A stretch of 8,633 bases of DNA from an uncultured Bacilli bacterium (GCA_934149325.1 CAKPEJ010000030.1:1-8633); one strand, 5' to 3'. Shown: positions 1-6,366, counted from the first letter of the stretch. The notes: a model not told the origin generated them from the letters alone. Translations and numbers: made by a program.

Positions 1-1643
1 ATCTCTTGTTTATTATATTCTTCTCCTTCATTTATAAATCTTACTGTATATTTATTTTTTTCAAATACAGCATATAATATTTTATTTTCTGTTATAACCT
101 CATCAAAATCAAATAATGTTTCAGAACCACCTTGTTTCCAACCAATAAATTTATATCCAACTTTTATTGGATCATCTTTTGGCTTTGTTGCTTTATTTCC
201 CTCATCAACTGTTTCTTCAGAATAAACATTATCATTATCAAGTTTATATATAATTTTATATTCTTTTTTCTGAACATTTTTGATTTTTCCATATATAATT
301 GTATCTTTTTCTATAGGAGTATTAAAATTAAATTTTTCTTTATATTCTTTATCCTTATACCATCCTTCAAAAACATATCCATCTTTTGTATAGTTATAAT
401 CATTAACTTTATCACTATCAACTACAACTAAGTTCTTTACTTCTTCATCTTCAACAATATATTTTACACTATGATATATTTCTCCAGTAATACTTACTTT
501 ATTTAAATATTTTTTAGCTGATGAAGTATTTGTTGTATTTAATTTAATTGTAACTTTTTTTGTTTCATTTGGTTTTATCTCATGTTTTGATAATGTTTTG
601 TTATATAAAACTCCATTATTTTCTTTCCAATCTTTATTTTTAGAATATTCTTTATCTAATTCCATTCCTTCAGGTATATTTTCTTTTATTACTTTTACAA
701 AACCTGCTTCATTACTAGTATTAGTTATTTCAAATTCATATAATATACTTAATTTAATATTACTTTTACCTTTTATAGGAATATTAACTTTTTGTTTTTT
801 ATCAAAATTATATTTATTTATAGTGCCATTTTCATTAACTTCAACTTCTTTTATATATTTTCTTATCTTAGCTTTGAAATTTTGTTTTGTATTTATATCA
901 ATATTAACAACATTATTTCCTTCAATAACGTCTATCTCATTATTTTTTATTTCATATCCTTCTTCTGTTTCTAATTTATAATTGCCTTCTTCTATATCAC
1001 TGAATGTATATGTTCCATCTTCTCTACTATATGTTTCTCTTTTATTTACACATAAATTATTTTCCATTTTGCATAAAGTAATTCTTATTCCAGATTGAGG
1101 TTTATTATTTTTTAAAACTTTACCTTCAATACTTGTTGTTTCTACTGTGGTTTTTTCTACCTGTATATTTTTATTTTGTCCATATGCATCTTTTACTTCT
1201 ATTCTTGGAGAAAAAGTATAACCATCTGGTGCATTATTCATTTTTACAGTTAATTCTAACTCATAATCTTTATTTGTAGTTACATTTTGATGTCTAATTC
1301 TTAAGATTTTCCCATCTTCTATTATTTCGCTAGTTATATTTTCTTTTTCTACTTTAGTAAAAGTAATATATTTTTTTGCTTCTTCATTTAATATTACATC
1401 AACTATTGCGATTCTATTATTAATAGTTTCACCAGTATCTGACTCTAATTTATATTTTAATTTATATTTTAAAGTGCTATTTCCTGAAACCGGAGTTCCC
1501 TCCATTAATGTTTTTACTGTAGCTTCTTTTACAACAACTTTATTTTCTAAATGTTTATTATCTCCATTCGCAAGTAATAAACATATAAAAAATACTAAAG
1601 TAATTATACTTACAATAGCCAATTTATTTTTTAAATCTTTCAT
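1..1643 (-). CDS. Large surface/secreted protein with CnaB-like, DUF11-like and InlB-type B repeats (partial, C-terminus beyond the window)
   Basis: An open frame runs from an ATG at 1643 to the left edge, giving 547 residues with no stop. AGGAG sits 5 bases before the ATG. Residues 1-26 form a short basic start followed by a hydrophobic stretch (8-25), a signal peptide or membrane anchor. Residues about 45-165 look like a beta-sandwich stalk domain. Residues 171-250 resemble a CnaB/carboxypeptidase-regulatory-like fold (SIEGKVLKNNKPQSG, then REDGTYTFSDIEEGNYKLE). Residues 258-392 resemble a DUF11-type domain (EFEITNTSNEAGFVKV, ENIPEGMELD). From about 390 on come InlB/Listeria-Bacteroides type B repeats: KDGYVFEGWYKD at 420-431, VGYKFIGWKQGG at 495-506 followed by LYAVFEKNKYTVRFINEG, and a further unit starting at the edge. 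Such repeats are typical of extracellular proteins of Gram-positive gut bacteria. The part that would show wall anchoring (LPXTG) is outside the window. The function is unknown; adhesion is only an inference. Confidence 0.85.
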   Translation of the reverse strand, partial: MKDLKNKLAIVSIITLVFFICLLLANGDNKHLENKVVVKEATVKTLMEGTPVSGNSTLKYKLKYKLESDTGETINNRIAIVDVILNEEAKKYITFTKVEKENITSEIIEDGKILRIRHQNVTTNKDYELELTVKMNNAPDGYTFSPRIEVKDAYGQNKNIQVEKTTVETTSIEGKVLKNNKPQSGIRITLCKMENNLCVNKRETYSREDGTYTFSDIEEGNYKLETEEGYEIKNNEIDVIEGNNVVNIDINTKQNFKAKIRKYIKEVEVNENGTINKYNFDKKQKVNIPIKGKSNIKLSILYEFEITNTSNEAGFVKVIKENIPEGMELDKEYSKNKDWKENNGVLYNKTLSKHEIKPNETKKVTIKLNTTNTSSAKKYLNKVSITGEIYHSVKYIVEDEEVKNLVVVDSDKVNDYNYTKDGYVFEGWYKDKEYKEKFNFNTPIEKDTIIYGKIKNVQKKEYKIIYKLDNDNVYSEETVDEGNKATKPKDDPIKVGYKFIGWKQGGSETLFDFDEVITENKILYAVFEKNKYTVRFINEGEEYNKQE

Positions 1644-1682
1644 ATACACTCCTACTTTCATTATTATCTATTATCAATATAA

Positions 1683-1712
1683 ATTATACCTTTTTTACCT
1701 ACTAACTGTCAA
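1683..1712 (-). promoter_or_regulatory. Promoter of the surface-protein gene
   Basis: Minus strand: a perfect TTGACA (1712-1707), an 18-base spacer and a perfect TATAAT (1688-1683). It lies about 40 bases before the ATG at 1643, which predicts a leader of roughly 30 bases. Both hexamers are full consensus, suggesting strong constitutive sigma-A type transcription. No operator-like repeat is evident around it. Confidence 0.75.
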
Positions 1713-1756
1713 TGAAAACAGGCTTATTTTATGAGTATTTTCTAACTAATTTTAAA

Positions 1757-1784
1757 TAAAAAAAGAAACTAAAATTTAGCTTCT
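1757..1784 (-). terminator. Intrinsic terminator after tRNA-Met
   Basis: Minus strand: stem AGAAGCTA (1784-1777), loop of 5, stem TAGTTTCT (1771-1764) with one G-T pair, then seven T. It begins 15 bases after the CCA end of tRNA-Met, so it most likely ends that transcript before the surface-protein promoter. Confidence 0.7.
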
Positions 1785-1799
1785 TTTAAATCACAAAAT

Positions 1800-1876
1800 T
1801 GGTAGCGACGGGGGGATTCGAACCCTCGACCCTTCGGGTATGAACCGAATGCTCTAGCCAACTGAGCTACATCGCC
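1800..1876 (-). tRNA. tRNA-Met (CAT), elongator type, CCA encoded
   Basis: 77 bases including the encoded CCA. The cloverleaf is acceptor GGCGATG/CGTCGCT with G1-T72, D stem GCTC/GAGC, anticodon stem TTCGG/CCGAA, loop TTCATAC with anticodon CAT, and T loop TTCGAAT. The anticodon stem lacks the GGG/CCC run of initiator tRNA, and the G1-T72 pair and overall sequence match the Bacillus elongator tRNA-Met pattern rather than tRNA-Ile2(CAT). The T stem GAGGG/CCCCC has an A-C mismatch at position 50-64. It has its own promoter (1895-1923) and terminator (1757-1784). Confidence 0.93.
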
Positions 1877-1894
1877 ATTTCAAACAACGATTTA

Positions 1895-1923
1895 ATTATA
1901 TCAAAACAATATAAATTATACAA
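1895..1923 (-). promoter_or_regulatory. Promoter of tRNA-Met
   Basis: Minus strand: TATAAT (1900-1895) with an extended TGA just upstream, a 17-base spacer and a weak -35 TTGTAT (1923-1918). Transcription would start about 12 bases before the mature tRNA 5' end at 1876. The -35 is poor, but the extended -10 compensates. Confidence 0.55.
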
Positions 1924-1943
1924 GTTTTTTTTTAAAGAAAATT

Positions 1944-1970
1944 AAAAAAAGAAGAAATTAATCTTCTTTT
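1944..1970 (-). terminator. Terminator overlapping the end of the MraZ-like gene
   Basis: Minus strand: AAAAGAAG (1970-1963), 8-base loop, CTTCTTTT (1954-1947), then TTT. The gene's stop codon (1960-1958) lies inside the loop. The stem is A/T-rich and the T run after it is short, so efficiency is uncertain. Confidence 0.5.
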
Positions 1971-2362
1971 CTAACTAAAACTATATCATAATTATTCTTT
2001 AGAATTTTATCATTTTTCTTTCCTTTATTATAATCTTCTAAATTTTCTATTGAAACAATATCAAAATGATCATTTTTTCCAACTAGTAATAAATCTTTTT
2101 TTATATTATATAAATTTAGCAATTTATCATTTATAATAGTTCTTCTACCTCCATCAACTGATAAAATTTCCATAGTAGAATAATCATCTTCTGATAATTC
2201 AAACTTATTTTTCAATACATTTTCAGAATAAATACTCATATATTTTTCATAAAGAATTGCATATAAATTTTCACTTGCTGCTTCATATTCTGCAGGAAGA
2301 CATAATCTATTTTTTTGTCCTATACTTCTATTTATTACACCAACAATTAAACTTTCTTTCAT
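1958..2362 (-). CDS. MraZ/SpoVT-AbrB-like small protein (orphan)
   Basis: 134 residues, ATG at 2362 with GAAGG 7 bases upstream. The protein looks like a divergent MraZ with two AbrB-type half-domains. The first has the signature region IGQKNRLCLPAEY at 14-26 (compare MraZ 'D.KGRl.iP..f'). The second is at about 69-111, with VDGGRRTIINDKL (69-81), then NIKKDLLLVGKND and an 'ENLEDY' end like the usual MraZ C-terminus. The length is close to MraZ (about 140). MraZ proteins bind DNA repeats and control the dcw cell-division cluster, normally as the first gene before rsmH. Here neither rsmH nor any dcw gene is nearby; the gene stands alone between two tRNAs. The second signature is eroded (GRR instead of GR followed by I-P), so DNA binding is not assured. 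The family assignment is moderate; the target is unknown. Confidence 0.55.
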   Translation of the reverse strand: MKESLIVGVINRSIGQKNRLCLPAEYEAASENLYAILYEKYMSIYSENVLKNKFELSEDDYSTMEILSVDGGRRTIINDKLLNLYNIKKDLLLVGKNDHFDIVSIENLEDYNKGKKNDKILKNNYDIVLVRKED

Positions 2363-2387
2363 GATATTACCTTCTTTTTTCGAATAT

Positions 2388-2415
2388 ATTATACAAAAAA
2401 AAAGATTTTTGTAAA
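2388..2415 (-). promoter_or_regulatory. Promoter of the MraZ-like gene
   Basis: Minus strand: TTTACA (2415-2410), 16-base spacer, perfect TATAAT (2393-2388), 25 bases before the ATG at 2362. The spacer holds a run of nine T that would also weaken read-through from tRNA-Gln just upstream, so the same stretch may act as the tRNA's terminator. Confidence 0.5.
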
Positions 2416-2427
2416 GTTTATAAATAA

Positions 2428-2502
2428 TGGCTGCCCCAGTTAGATTCGAACTAACGCATAATAGATTCAGAGTCTACCGCCTTACCACTTGGCTATGGGG
2501 CA
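2428..2502 (-). tRNA. tRNA-Gln (CTG), CCA encoded
   Basis: 75 bases including CCA. Acceptor TGCCCCA/TGGGGCA with the T1-A72 pair typical of tRNA-Gln and discriminator G; D stem GCC/GGC; anticodon stem GTAGA/TCTAT; loop CTCTGAA with anticodon CTG; T arm GTTAG-TTCGAAT-CTAAC fully paired. It reads CAG codons; a TTG-anticodon partner for CAA, the dominant codon in this AT-rich genome, must lie elsewhere. Confidence 0.93.
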
Positions 2503-2510
2503 ACAAAACA

Positions 2511-2539
2511 ATTATAACAAAAAAGAAAAAAGTTTTCAA
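2511..2539 (-). promoter_or_regulatory. Promoter of tRNA-Gln
   Basis: Minus strand: TTGAAA (2539-2534), 17-base spacer, TATAAT (2516-2511) preceded by TGT (extended -10), 8 bases before the tRNA 5' end at 2502. The -35 lies inside the terminator hairpin of the rml operon. Confidence 0.65.
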
Positions 2540-2552
2540 TTTTTTAAAAACT
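2521..2552 (-). terminator. Terminator of the rml operon
   Basis: Minus strand, two bases past the rmlB stop: AGTTTT (2552-2547), 10-base loop, AAAACT (2536-2531), then TTTTTCTTTTTT. The stem is short and A/T-rich but the T tract is long. It overlaps the tRNA-Gln promoter. Confidence 0.5.
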
Positions 2553-2554
2553 AA

Positions 2555-3571
2555 TTATTTTTCTTTTGATAAGGTATACGCTTTTTTATATTCTCCAGAT
2601 AATATATTTTGTGTCCAATCTTTATTTTCTAAATACCAATTAACTGTTTCTTTTATACCATCTTCAAATTTGTATGTTCTATCCCAACCTAATTCTTTTT
2701 CAGTTTTAGTTGAGTCAATAGCATACCTTAAATCATGACCTGGTCTATCAGTTACAAATGTTATTAAATTTTCTGATTTGCCTAATTGTTTTAATATTGT
2801 TTTTACAACTTCTAAATTTGTTCTTTCTGAATGACCACCAAGATTATAAACTTCTCCTTCTCTACCATTTCTTACAATCATGTCAACACCAACATTATGA
2901 TCATGAACATGAATCCAATCACGTACATTTTCTCCCTTACCATATACTGGTATTGCTTCATCCTTCATAGCTTTACTCATAACTACAGGAATTAATTTTT
3001 CTGGAAATTGATAAGGCCCATAATTATTTGAACATCTTGAAATAGTTGTTGGAAGTGAAAATGTTCTATGATATGCTTGAACTAAGTGATCTGCTGAAGC
3101 TTTTGATGCAGAATATGGGCTTGATGGACAAATAGGAGTTGTTTCTTTAAACAATAAATCCTTTCTATCAAGTGGTAAATCACCATATACTTCATCAGTT
3201 GATACTTGATGATATCTTTTTACATCGTGATTTTTTGCAGCATCTAAAAGTACTCTTGTTCCAACTACATTAGTTTCTACGAATACTCCTGGATTTTTTA
3301 TCGAATTATCTACATGTGACTCAGCTGCAAAATTTATTACAACATCTATTTTTTCTTCGTCAAACAATTCATTAACAAATTTTTCATCTGCTATATTACC
3401 TTTTACAAATTTAAAATTTTTTTCTTTTAATATTGGAAATAAATTACAATAATTTCCTGCATATGTTAGAGCATCTAAACAAATAAATTCATCTTCTGGA
3501 TATTTTTTTACAACATAATGTAAAAAATTACTTCCTATAAAACCTGCTCCGCCTGTTACTAAATATTTCAT
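2555..3571 (-). CDS. rmlB: dTDP-glucose 4,6-dehydratase (RmlB)
   Basis: 338 residues, the usual family length. It removes water from dTDP-glucose to give dTDP-4-keto-6-deoxyglucose, the second step of dTDP-L-rhamnose synthesis, in the cytosol with bound NAD. It is an extended short-chain dehydrogenase fold: NAD-binding TGGAGFIGS (G7, G10, G13), AAESHVD at 82-88, STDEVYG at 124-130 with the catalytic Thr125-Asp126-Glu127 that separates RmlB from GalE, and YxxxK as Tyr153/Lys157. The NNYGPYQFPEKLIP segment (182-195) and RPGHDLRYAID (276-286) are RmlB signatures. It is the last gene of the operon, starting 3 bases after the rmlD stop. Its ribosome site (GTGAG) is weak and lies inside the end of rmlD, so translation is probably coupled. 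Confidence 0.97.
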   Translation of the reverse strand: MKYLVTGGAGFIGSNFLHYVVKKYPEDEFICLDALTYAGNYCNLFPILKEKNFKFVKGNIADEKFVNELFDEEKIDVVINFAAESHVDNSIKNPGVFVETNVVGTRVLLDAAKNHDVKRYHQVSTDEVYGDLPLDRKDLLFKETTPICPSSPYSASKASADHLVQAYHRTFSLPTTISRCSNNYGPYQFPEKLIPVVMSKAMKDEAIPVYGKGENVRDWIHVHDHNVGVDMIVRNGREGEVYNLGGHSERTNLEVVKTILKQLGKSENLITFVTDRPGHDLRYAIDSTKTEKELGWDRTYKFEDGIKETVNWYLENKDWTQNILSGEYKKAYTLSKEK

Positions 3572-3574
3572 TTT

Positions 3575-4456
3575 TTATCTCACTTTCTTTAATGTTTTTG
3601 CATTTTTATTTTCTAATTCTTCTTTATATCTAATTAAAGCATCTTCATAACTAGGTAATAAATCAAATCCATTTTCAATTAATGATTTTTTACTTAATTT
3701 TGAATTTTTTGGCCTTTTTGCTCTTGTTTTATATTCTTCTGTAGTAATATGATTAACTTTAACATTCATATTATTTACTTCAAATATTTTTTCTGCAAAT
3801 TCTGCCCATGAACAATATCCTTCATTATTTGCATGATATGTACCATACTTATCAGTAAGTGACATATCTACTAATAATTTAGCCAAATCTTTTGTATATG
3901 TTGGACTACCATATTGATCAGCAACAACATTTACTTCATCATGAGTTTCACCTAATCTTAACATTGTTTTTACAAAATTGTTTCCATTTTCTCCAAAAAC
4001 CCATGATGTTCTTACTATAAAATGTTTGTCATATTCTCTTACAAAATATTCACCTAGAGCTTTTGTTCTTCCATAAACACCAATAGGATTTATTTTGTCA
4101 TTAACCTCATAGCATTCATCTAAATCTTTTGTTCCATCAAATACATAATCAGTACTTACATAGATAAATTTTGCGCCAACCTTTTTGCATTCATCAATCA
4201 AAAATTTTGTACCCGCTACATTTACTTTATTACAATCTTGAACATTATCCTCTGCCTTATCTACAGCAGTATATGCTGCACAATGAATTATAACATCAGG
4301 TTCTGAAAAGAAAACGCATGATTCAACTTTTCTTTCATCAGTTATGTCCATTTGTGCACTAGAGTATGCTAATACATCATTATAACCTCTTTTATTTAAT
4401 TCTTTAACAACATCTTTTCCTAGTTGCCCTGTTACACCTGTTACTAAAAATCTCAT
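3575..4456 (-). CDS. rmlD: dTDP-4-dehydrorhamnose reductase (RmlD)
   Basis: 293 residues from the ATG at 4456, which has AAGGAGA 8 bases upstream; a longer in-frame reading would overlap the end of rmlC and has no merit, because the protein proper begins with MRFLVTGVTGQLG. It reduces dTDP-6-deoxy-L-lyxo-4-hexulose to dTDP-L-rhamnose with NAD(P)H, the final step. Cofactor motif GVTGQLG at 7-13, STDYVFDG at 101-108, catalytic Tyr128 and Lys132 in VYGRTK, and the substrate-side RTSWVFG (149-155) and RPKNSKLS (248-255). It starts 2 bases after the rmlC stop. The C-terminus ends in a lysine-rich tail (286-293). Confidence 0.96.
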   Translation of the reverse strand: MRFLVTGVTGQLGKDVVKELNKRGYNDVLAYSSAQMDITDERKVESCVFFSEPDVIIHCAAYTAVDKAEDNVQDCNKVNVAGTKFLIDECKKVGAKFIYVSTDYVFDGTKDLDECYEVNDKINPIGVYGRTKALGEYFVREYDKHFIVRTSWVFGENGNNFVKTMLRLGETHDEVNVVADQYGSPTYTKDLAKLLVDMSLTDKYGTYHANNEGYCSWAEFAEKIFEVNNMNVKVNHITTEEYKTRAKRPKNSKLSKKSLIENGFDLLPSYEDALIRYKEELENKNAKTLKKVR

Positions 4457-4458
4457 TA

Positions 4459-5085
4459 TTAATATCTCCTTTGTTCCATAGTTAATTTTTTTACTGGACA
4501 TTTAAAATCTATCTCATTATTTTGAATTTTTTCTTCTAATGTTCCATGAATTTGATCTTTTGGTGATAATAAAGGTTCTTCTATACCAAATGAAGAAAAA
4601 ATTTCTTCCCAATCAATACCTAATTTTGGATCATTCCAAAATATTCCACCTTCTAATTCTTTAGCATAATCATTATCTACTAGATATTGGAATAAAGTGT
4701 TATCTTCTAAACTAACAAATCCATGAGCAAATCCTCTTGGTACTAACAATTGTCTTTTATTTAAAGAAGATAATAATACTGATGTGTGTTTACCAAATGT
4801 TTCTGAATCTTTTCTCATATCAACTACTACATCAACCGCTGAACCATTTAATACTTCAACTATTTTAGCTTGGCATTTTGGATTTTTTTGATAATGTAGT
4901 CCTCTTACAGTTCCTTTACTACTTAAAGATCTATTTGCTTGAACAACATCTTTAAAAATTTCATATGGTGCGATTTTATTTATTTTTTCTTTTATAAAGA
5001 AAGGAGAAAAGTATCCCCTTTCATCACCAAATATATCAGGTTTTATTATATAACAATCTCTTAAACAAGTTTTTTTTATTTCCAT
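4459..5085 (-). CDS. rmlC: dTDP-4-dehydrorhamnose 3,5-epimerase (RmlC)
   Basis: 208 residues, somewhat longer than the usual 180-190. ATG at 5085 with AAAGGAG 6 bases upstream. It epimerises carbons 3 and 5 of dTDP-4-keto-6-deoxyglucose (third step). It has the double-stranded beta-helix (cupin-like) fold: GDERGYF at 20-26, RGLHYQ at 61-66 with the presumed catalytic base His64, VPRGFAHGF at 115-123, Tyr134 in FQYLVD, and LSPKD at 173-177, whose Asp177 by family analogy pairs with the catalytic His. The extra residues are at the C-terminus (about 180-208), just before rmlD. It lies 36 bases after rmlA. Confidence 0.96.
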   Translation of the reverse strand: MEIKKTCLRDCYIIKPDIFGDERGYFSPFFIKEKINKIAPYEIFKDVVQANRSLSSKGTVRGLHYQKNPKCQAKIVEVLNGSAVDVVVDMRKDSETFGKHTSVLLSSLNKRQLLVPRGFAHGFVSLEDNTLFQYLVDNDYAKELEGGIFWNDPKLGIDWEEIFSSFGIEEPLLSPKDQIHGTLEEKIQNNEIDFKCPVKKLTMEQRRY

Positions 5086-5121
5086 TTTTTTCTCCTTTGT
5101 TATTAAAACCCTTTTATTCTT

Positions 5122-6045
5122 TTAATTTTGTTTATAAGTTAATTTTTTACAATTTTCTTCTTCAAGATTATTTTTTTTTTGATAAACTTCCATTAAATAT
5201 TTACCATAATCATTTTTCTTCATTAATTCTGCACTTTGAAGTAATTGCTCATCAGAAATCCATCCTCTTTTATAAGCAATAGCTTCTGGACAACTAATTA
5301 TTTTACCATTGTTTTCTTGAATCTTTCTAATCATTTCACCAGCATCTATACAACTATTGTGTGTACCTGTGTCATACCAAAGAAATCCTCCACCTAAAAG
5401 TTCAGCTTTTAGTTTTCCTTCCTTTAAATACATATCATTCAATGTAGTTATTTCAAGTTCACCTCTTGCTGATGGTTTTACTTGTTTTGCTTTTTCTGCC
5501 ACACCTTTTGGATAAAAATATAATCCAGTTATAGCAAAATTAGATTTTGGCTCTGATGGTTTTTCTTCAACACTTATAACATTTTTGTTATCATCAAGTT
5601 CCATAATTCCAAATCTTTCTGGATCTTTTACTTGATAACCAAAAATTGAAGCATAACCATTTTCTGCTTTTACTTTTGCATCCGCTAAAGTTTCAACAAA
5701 ACCATTTCCAAAATATATATTATCACCTAAAATCATTGCACATGCCTCATCACCTATAAATTCTTCACCAAGTATAAATGCTTGAGCAAGTCCATCAGGT
5801 GATGGTTGTACTTTATATTCTAAATTTATCCCTAAATCACTTCCATCGCCAAATAATCTTTTAAAACCTGGTTGATCTTCCTCTGTTGTTATTAAAAGAA
5901 TATCTTTTATTCCTGCAAGCATTAGAACTGATAATGGATAATAAATCATTGGTTTATCATATACTCCCATCAATTGTTTACTAATTCCTTTTGTTATAGG
6001 ATAAAGTCTTGTTCCAGACCCTCCCGCTAAAATAATGCCTTTCAT
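5122..6045 (-). CDS. rmlA: Glucose-1-phosphate thymidylyltransferase (RmlA)
   Basis: 307 residues from the ATG at 6045; a GTG ten codons further up is in frame but lacks a placed ribosome site, whereas GGGGGTG lies 5 bases before this ATG and the protein begins with the canonical MKGIILAGGSGTRLYP. It joins glucose-1-phosphate and dTTP to make dTDP-glucose, the committed step, usually inhibited by dTDP-rhamnose. Nucleotide-binding GGSGTRLYP (8-16), SKQL with Lys23, PMIYYPLSVLMLAGI (32-46), QPSPDGLAQAF (80-90), LGDNIYFG with metal-binding Asp108, and later GGGFLWYDTGT. About 15 residues at the end (NLEEENCKK...) extend past the usual 290-residue length. First gene of the operon. Confidence 0.96.
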   Translation of the reverse strand: MKGIILAGGSGTRLYPITKGISKQLMGVYDKPMIYYPLSVLMLAGIKDILLITTEEDQPGFKRLFGDGSDLGINLEYKVQPSPDGLAQAFILGEEFIGDEACAMILGDNIYFGNGFVETLADAKVKAENGYASIFGYQVKDPERFGIMELDDNKNVISVEEKPSEPKSNFAITGLYFYPKGVAEKAKQVKPSARGELEITTLNDMYLKEGKLKAELLGGGFLWYDTGTHNSCIDAGEMIRKIQENNGKIISCPEAIAYKRGWISDEQLLQSAELMKKNDYGKYLMEVYQKKNNLEEENCKKLTYKQN

Positions 6046-6099
6046 TAACGCACCCCCAAATAAAATATTACGCACGGCTTTTATTTACCTTGCATAATC

Positions 6100-6129
6100 A
6101 CTATATCATATTTTTTAGTTTTATGTCAA
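6100..6129 (-). promoter_or_regulatory. Promoter of the rml operon
   Basis: Minus strand: perfect TTGACA (6129-6124), 18-base spacer, TATAGT (6105-6100) with an extended TGA directly before it. It lies 54 bases upstream of the rmlA ATG. Its -35 overlaps the T tract of the preceding terminator. No operator is visible. Confidence 0.8.
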
Positions 6130-6154
6130 AAAAAAGAACCTTAAATTAAGATTC
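6128..6154 (-). terminator. Terminator of the small SOS-linked gene
   Basis: Minus strand: GAATCTT (6154-6148), 5-base loop, AAGGTTC (6142-6136) with one T-G pair, then eight T (6135-6128). It starts 15 bases after the stop of the 44-residue gene. The last T residues are also the first bases of the rml -35 hexamer. Confidence 0.75.
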
Positions 6155-6169
6155 CAAACAAAAGTATTT

Positions 6170-6304
6170 TTAATTATTGTAAGCATAAGAATTTTGATTG
6201 CTTGAAGAAACTTTATTATTTATATCATCTGCTCTCCAAGCAAGTGAAAACACAAGAATAAGTCCTATTACATAGGCAATTAAAATTTTGAATATTTTTT
6301 TCAT
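6170..6304 (-). CDS. 44-residue single-pass membrane protein, candidate SOS cell-division inhibitor (YneA/SosA-like by context)
   Basis: The start is ATG at 6304, with AAGGAG 8 bases upstream; an ATG six bases earlier is only 2 bases from that site, and longer readings would begin before the predicted transcription start. Residues 2-6 are basic, 7-22 are a hydrophobic helix, and 23-44 form a polar, Asn/Ser-rich tail. The start of the tail (RADD) is charged; the likely topology is N-in with a short outside tail. It is divergent from lexA, and a LexA box lies in its promoter. In Bacillus (YneA), Staphylococcus (SosA) and Listeria, the gene divergent from lexA is a small membrane protein that blocks division during DNA damage. 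This one lacks the LysM domain of YneA and is shorter than all of those. No sequence similarity is claimed; the role is inferred from position, operator and shape. Confidence 0.7.
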   Translation of the reverse strand: MKKIFKILIAYVIGLILVFSLAWRADDINNKVSSSNQNSYAYNN

Positions 6305-6329
6305 ATACATCTCTCCTTCGTATGTTCTA

Positions 6330-6358
6330 AATTTATCACAAACAGTTGTTCGTGTCAA
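6330..6358 (-). promoter_or_regulatory. LexA-controlled promoter of the small membrane protein gene
   Basis: Minus strand: perfect TTGACA (6358-6353), 17-base spacer, TAAATT (6335-6330) with extended TGA before it. The LexA box at 6339-6352 fills the spacer, so bound LexA would exclude RNA polymerase. The predicted start near 6323 leaves a leader of about 20 bases before the ATG at 6304, which supports the chosen start. Confidence 0.75.
6339..6352. promoter_or_regulatory. LexA box A
   Basis: CAAACAGTTGTTCG on the plus strand, i.e. CGAACAACTGTTTG on the minus strand. It fits the Gram-positive consensus CGAAC-N4-GTTCG with one base off in the half nearest the small gene. It sits wholly between the -35 and -10 of the small gene's promoter. 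Confidence 0.85.
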
Positions 6359-6366
6359 TATATTTT

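Noticed and set aside
132..981. Plus-strand open frames opposite the surface-protein gene
   Set aside because: They are Phe/Ile/Tyr-rich low-complexity readings with no ribosome site, antisense to a continuous minus-strand gene with recognisable domains.
2427..2738. Plus-strand frame beginning MAAPVRFELT
   Set aside because: This is the well-known artefact of translating the antisense strand of a tRNA; it covers tRNA-Gln and the end of rmlB.
4457..4501. Upstream extension of rmlD to 4501
   Set aside because: It would overlap the end of rmlC by over 40 bases, and the cofactor-binding start MRFLVTG with a good ribosome site is at 4456.
6046..6099. Riboswitch or leader peptide before rmlA
   Set aside because: The leader is only about 45 bases, with no recognisable aptamer or attenuator; an in-frame GTG at 6075 has no proper ribosome site.
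6316..6327. Possible third LexA box near the small gene's ribosome site
   Set aside because: Only one half (GTTC at 6324-6327) fits; the other half reads CTTC instead of GAAC.
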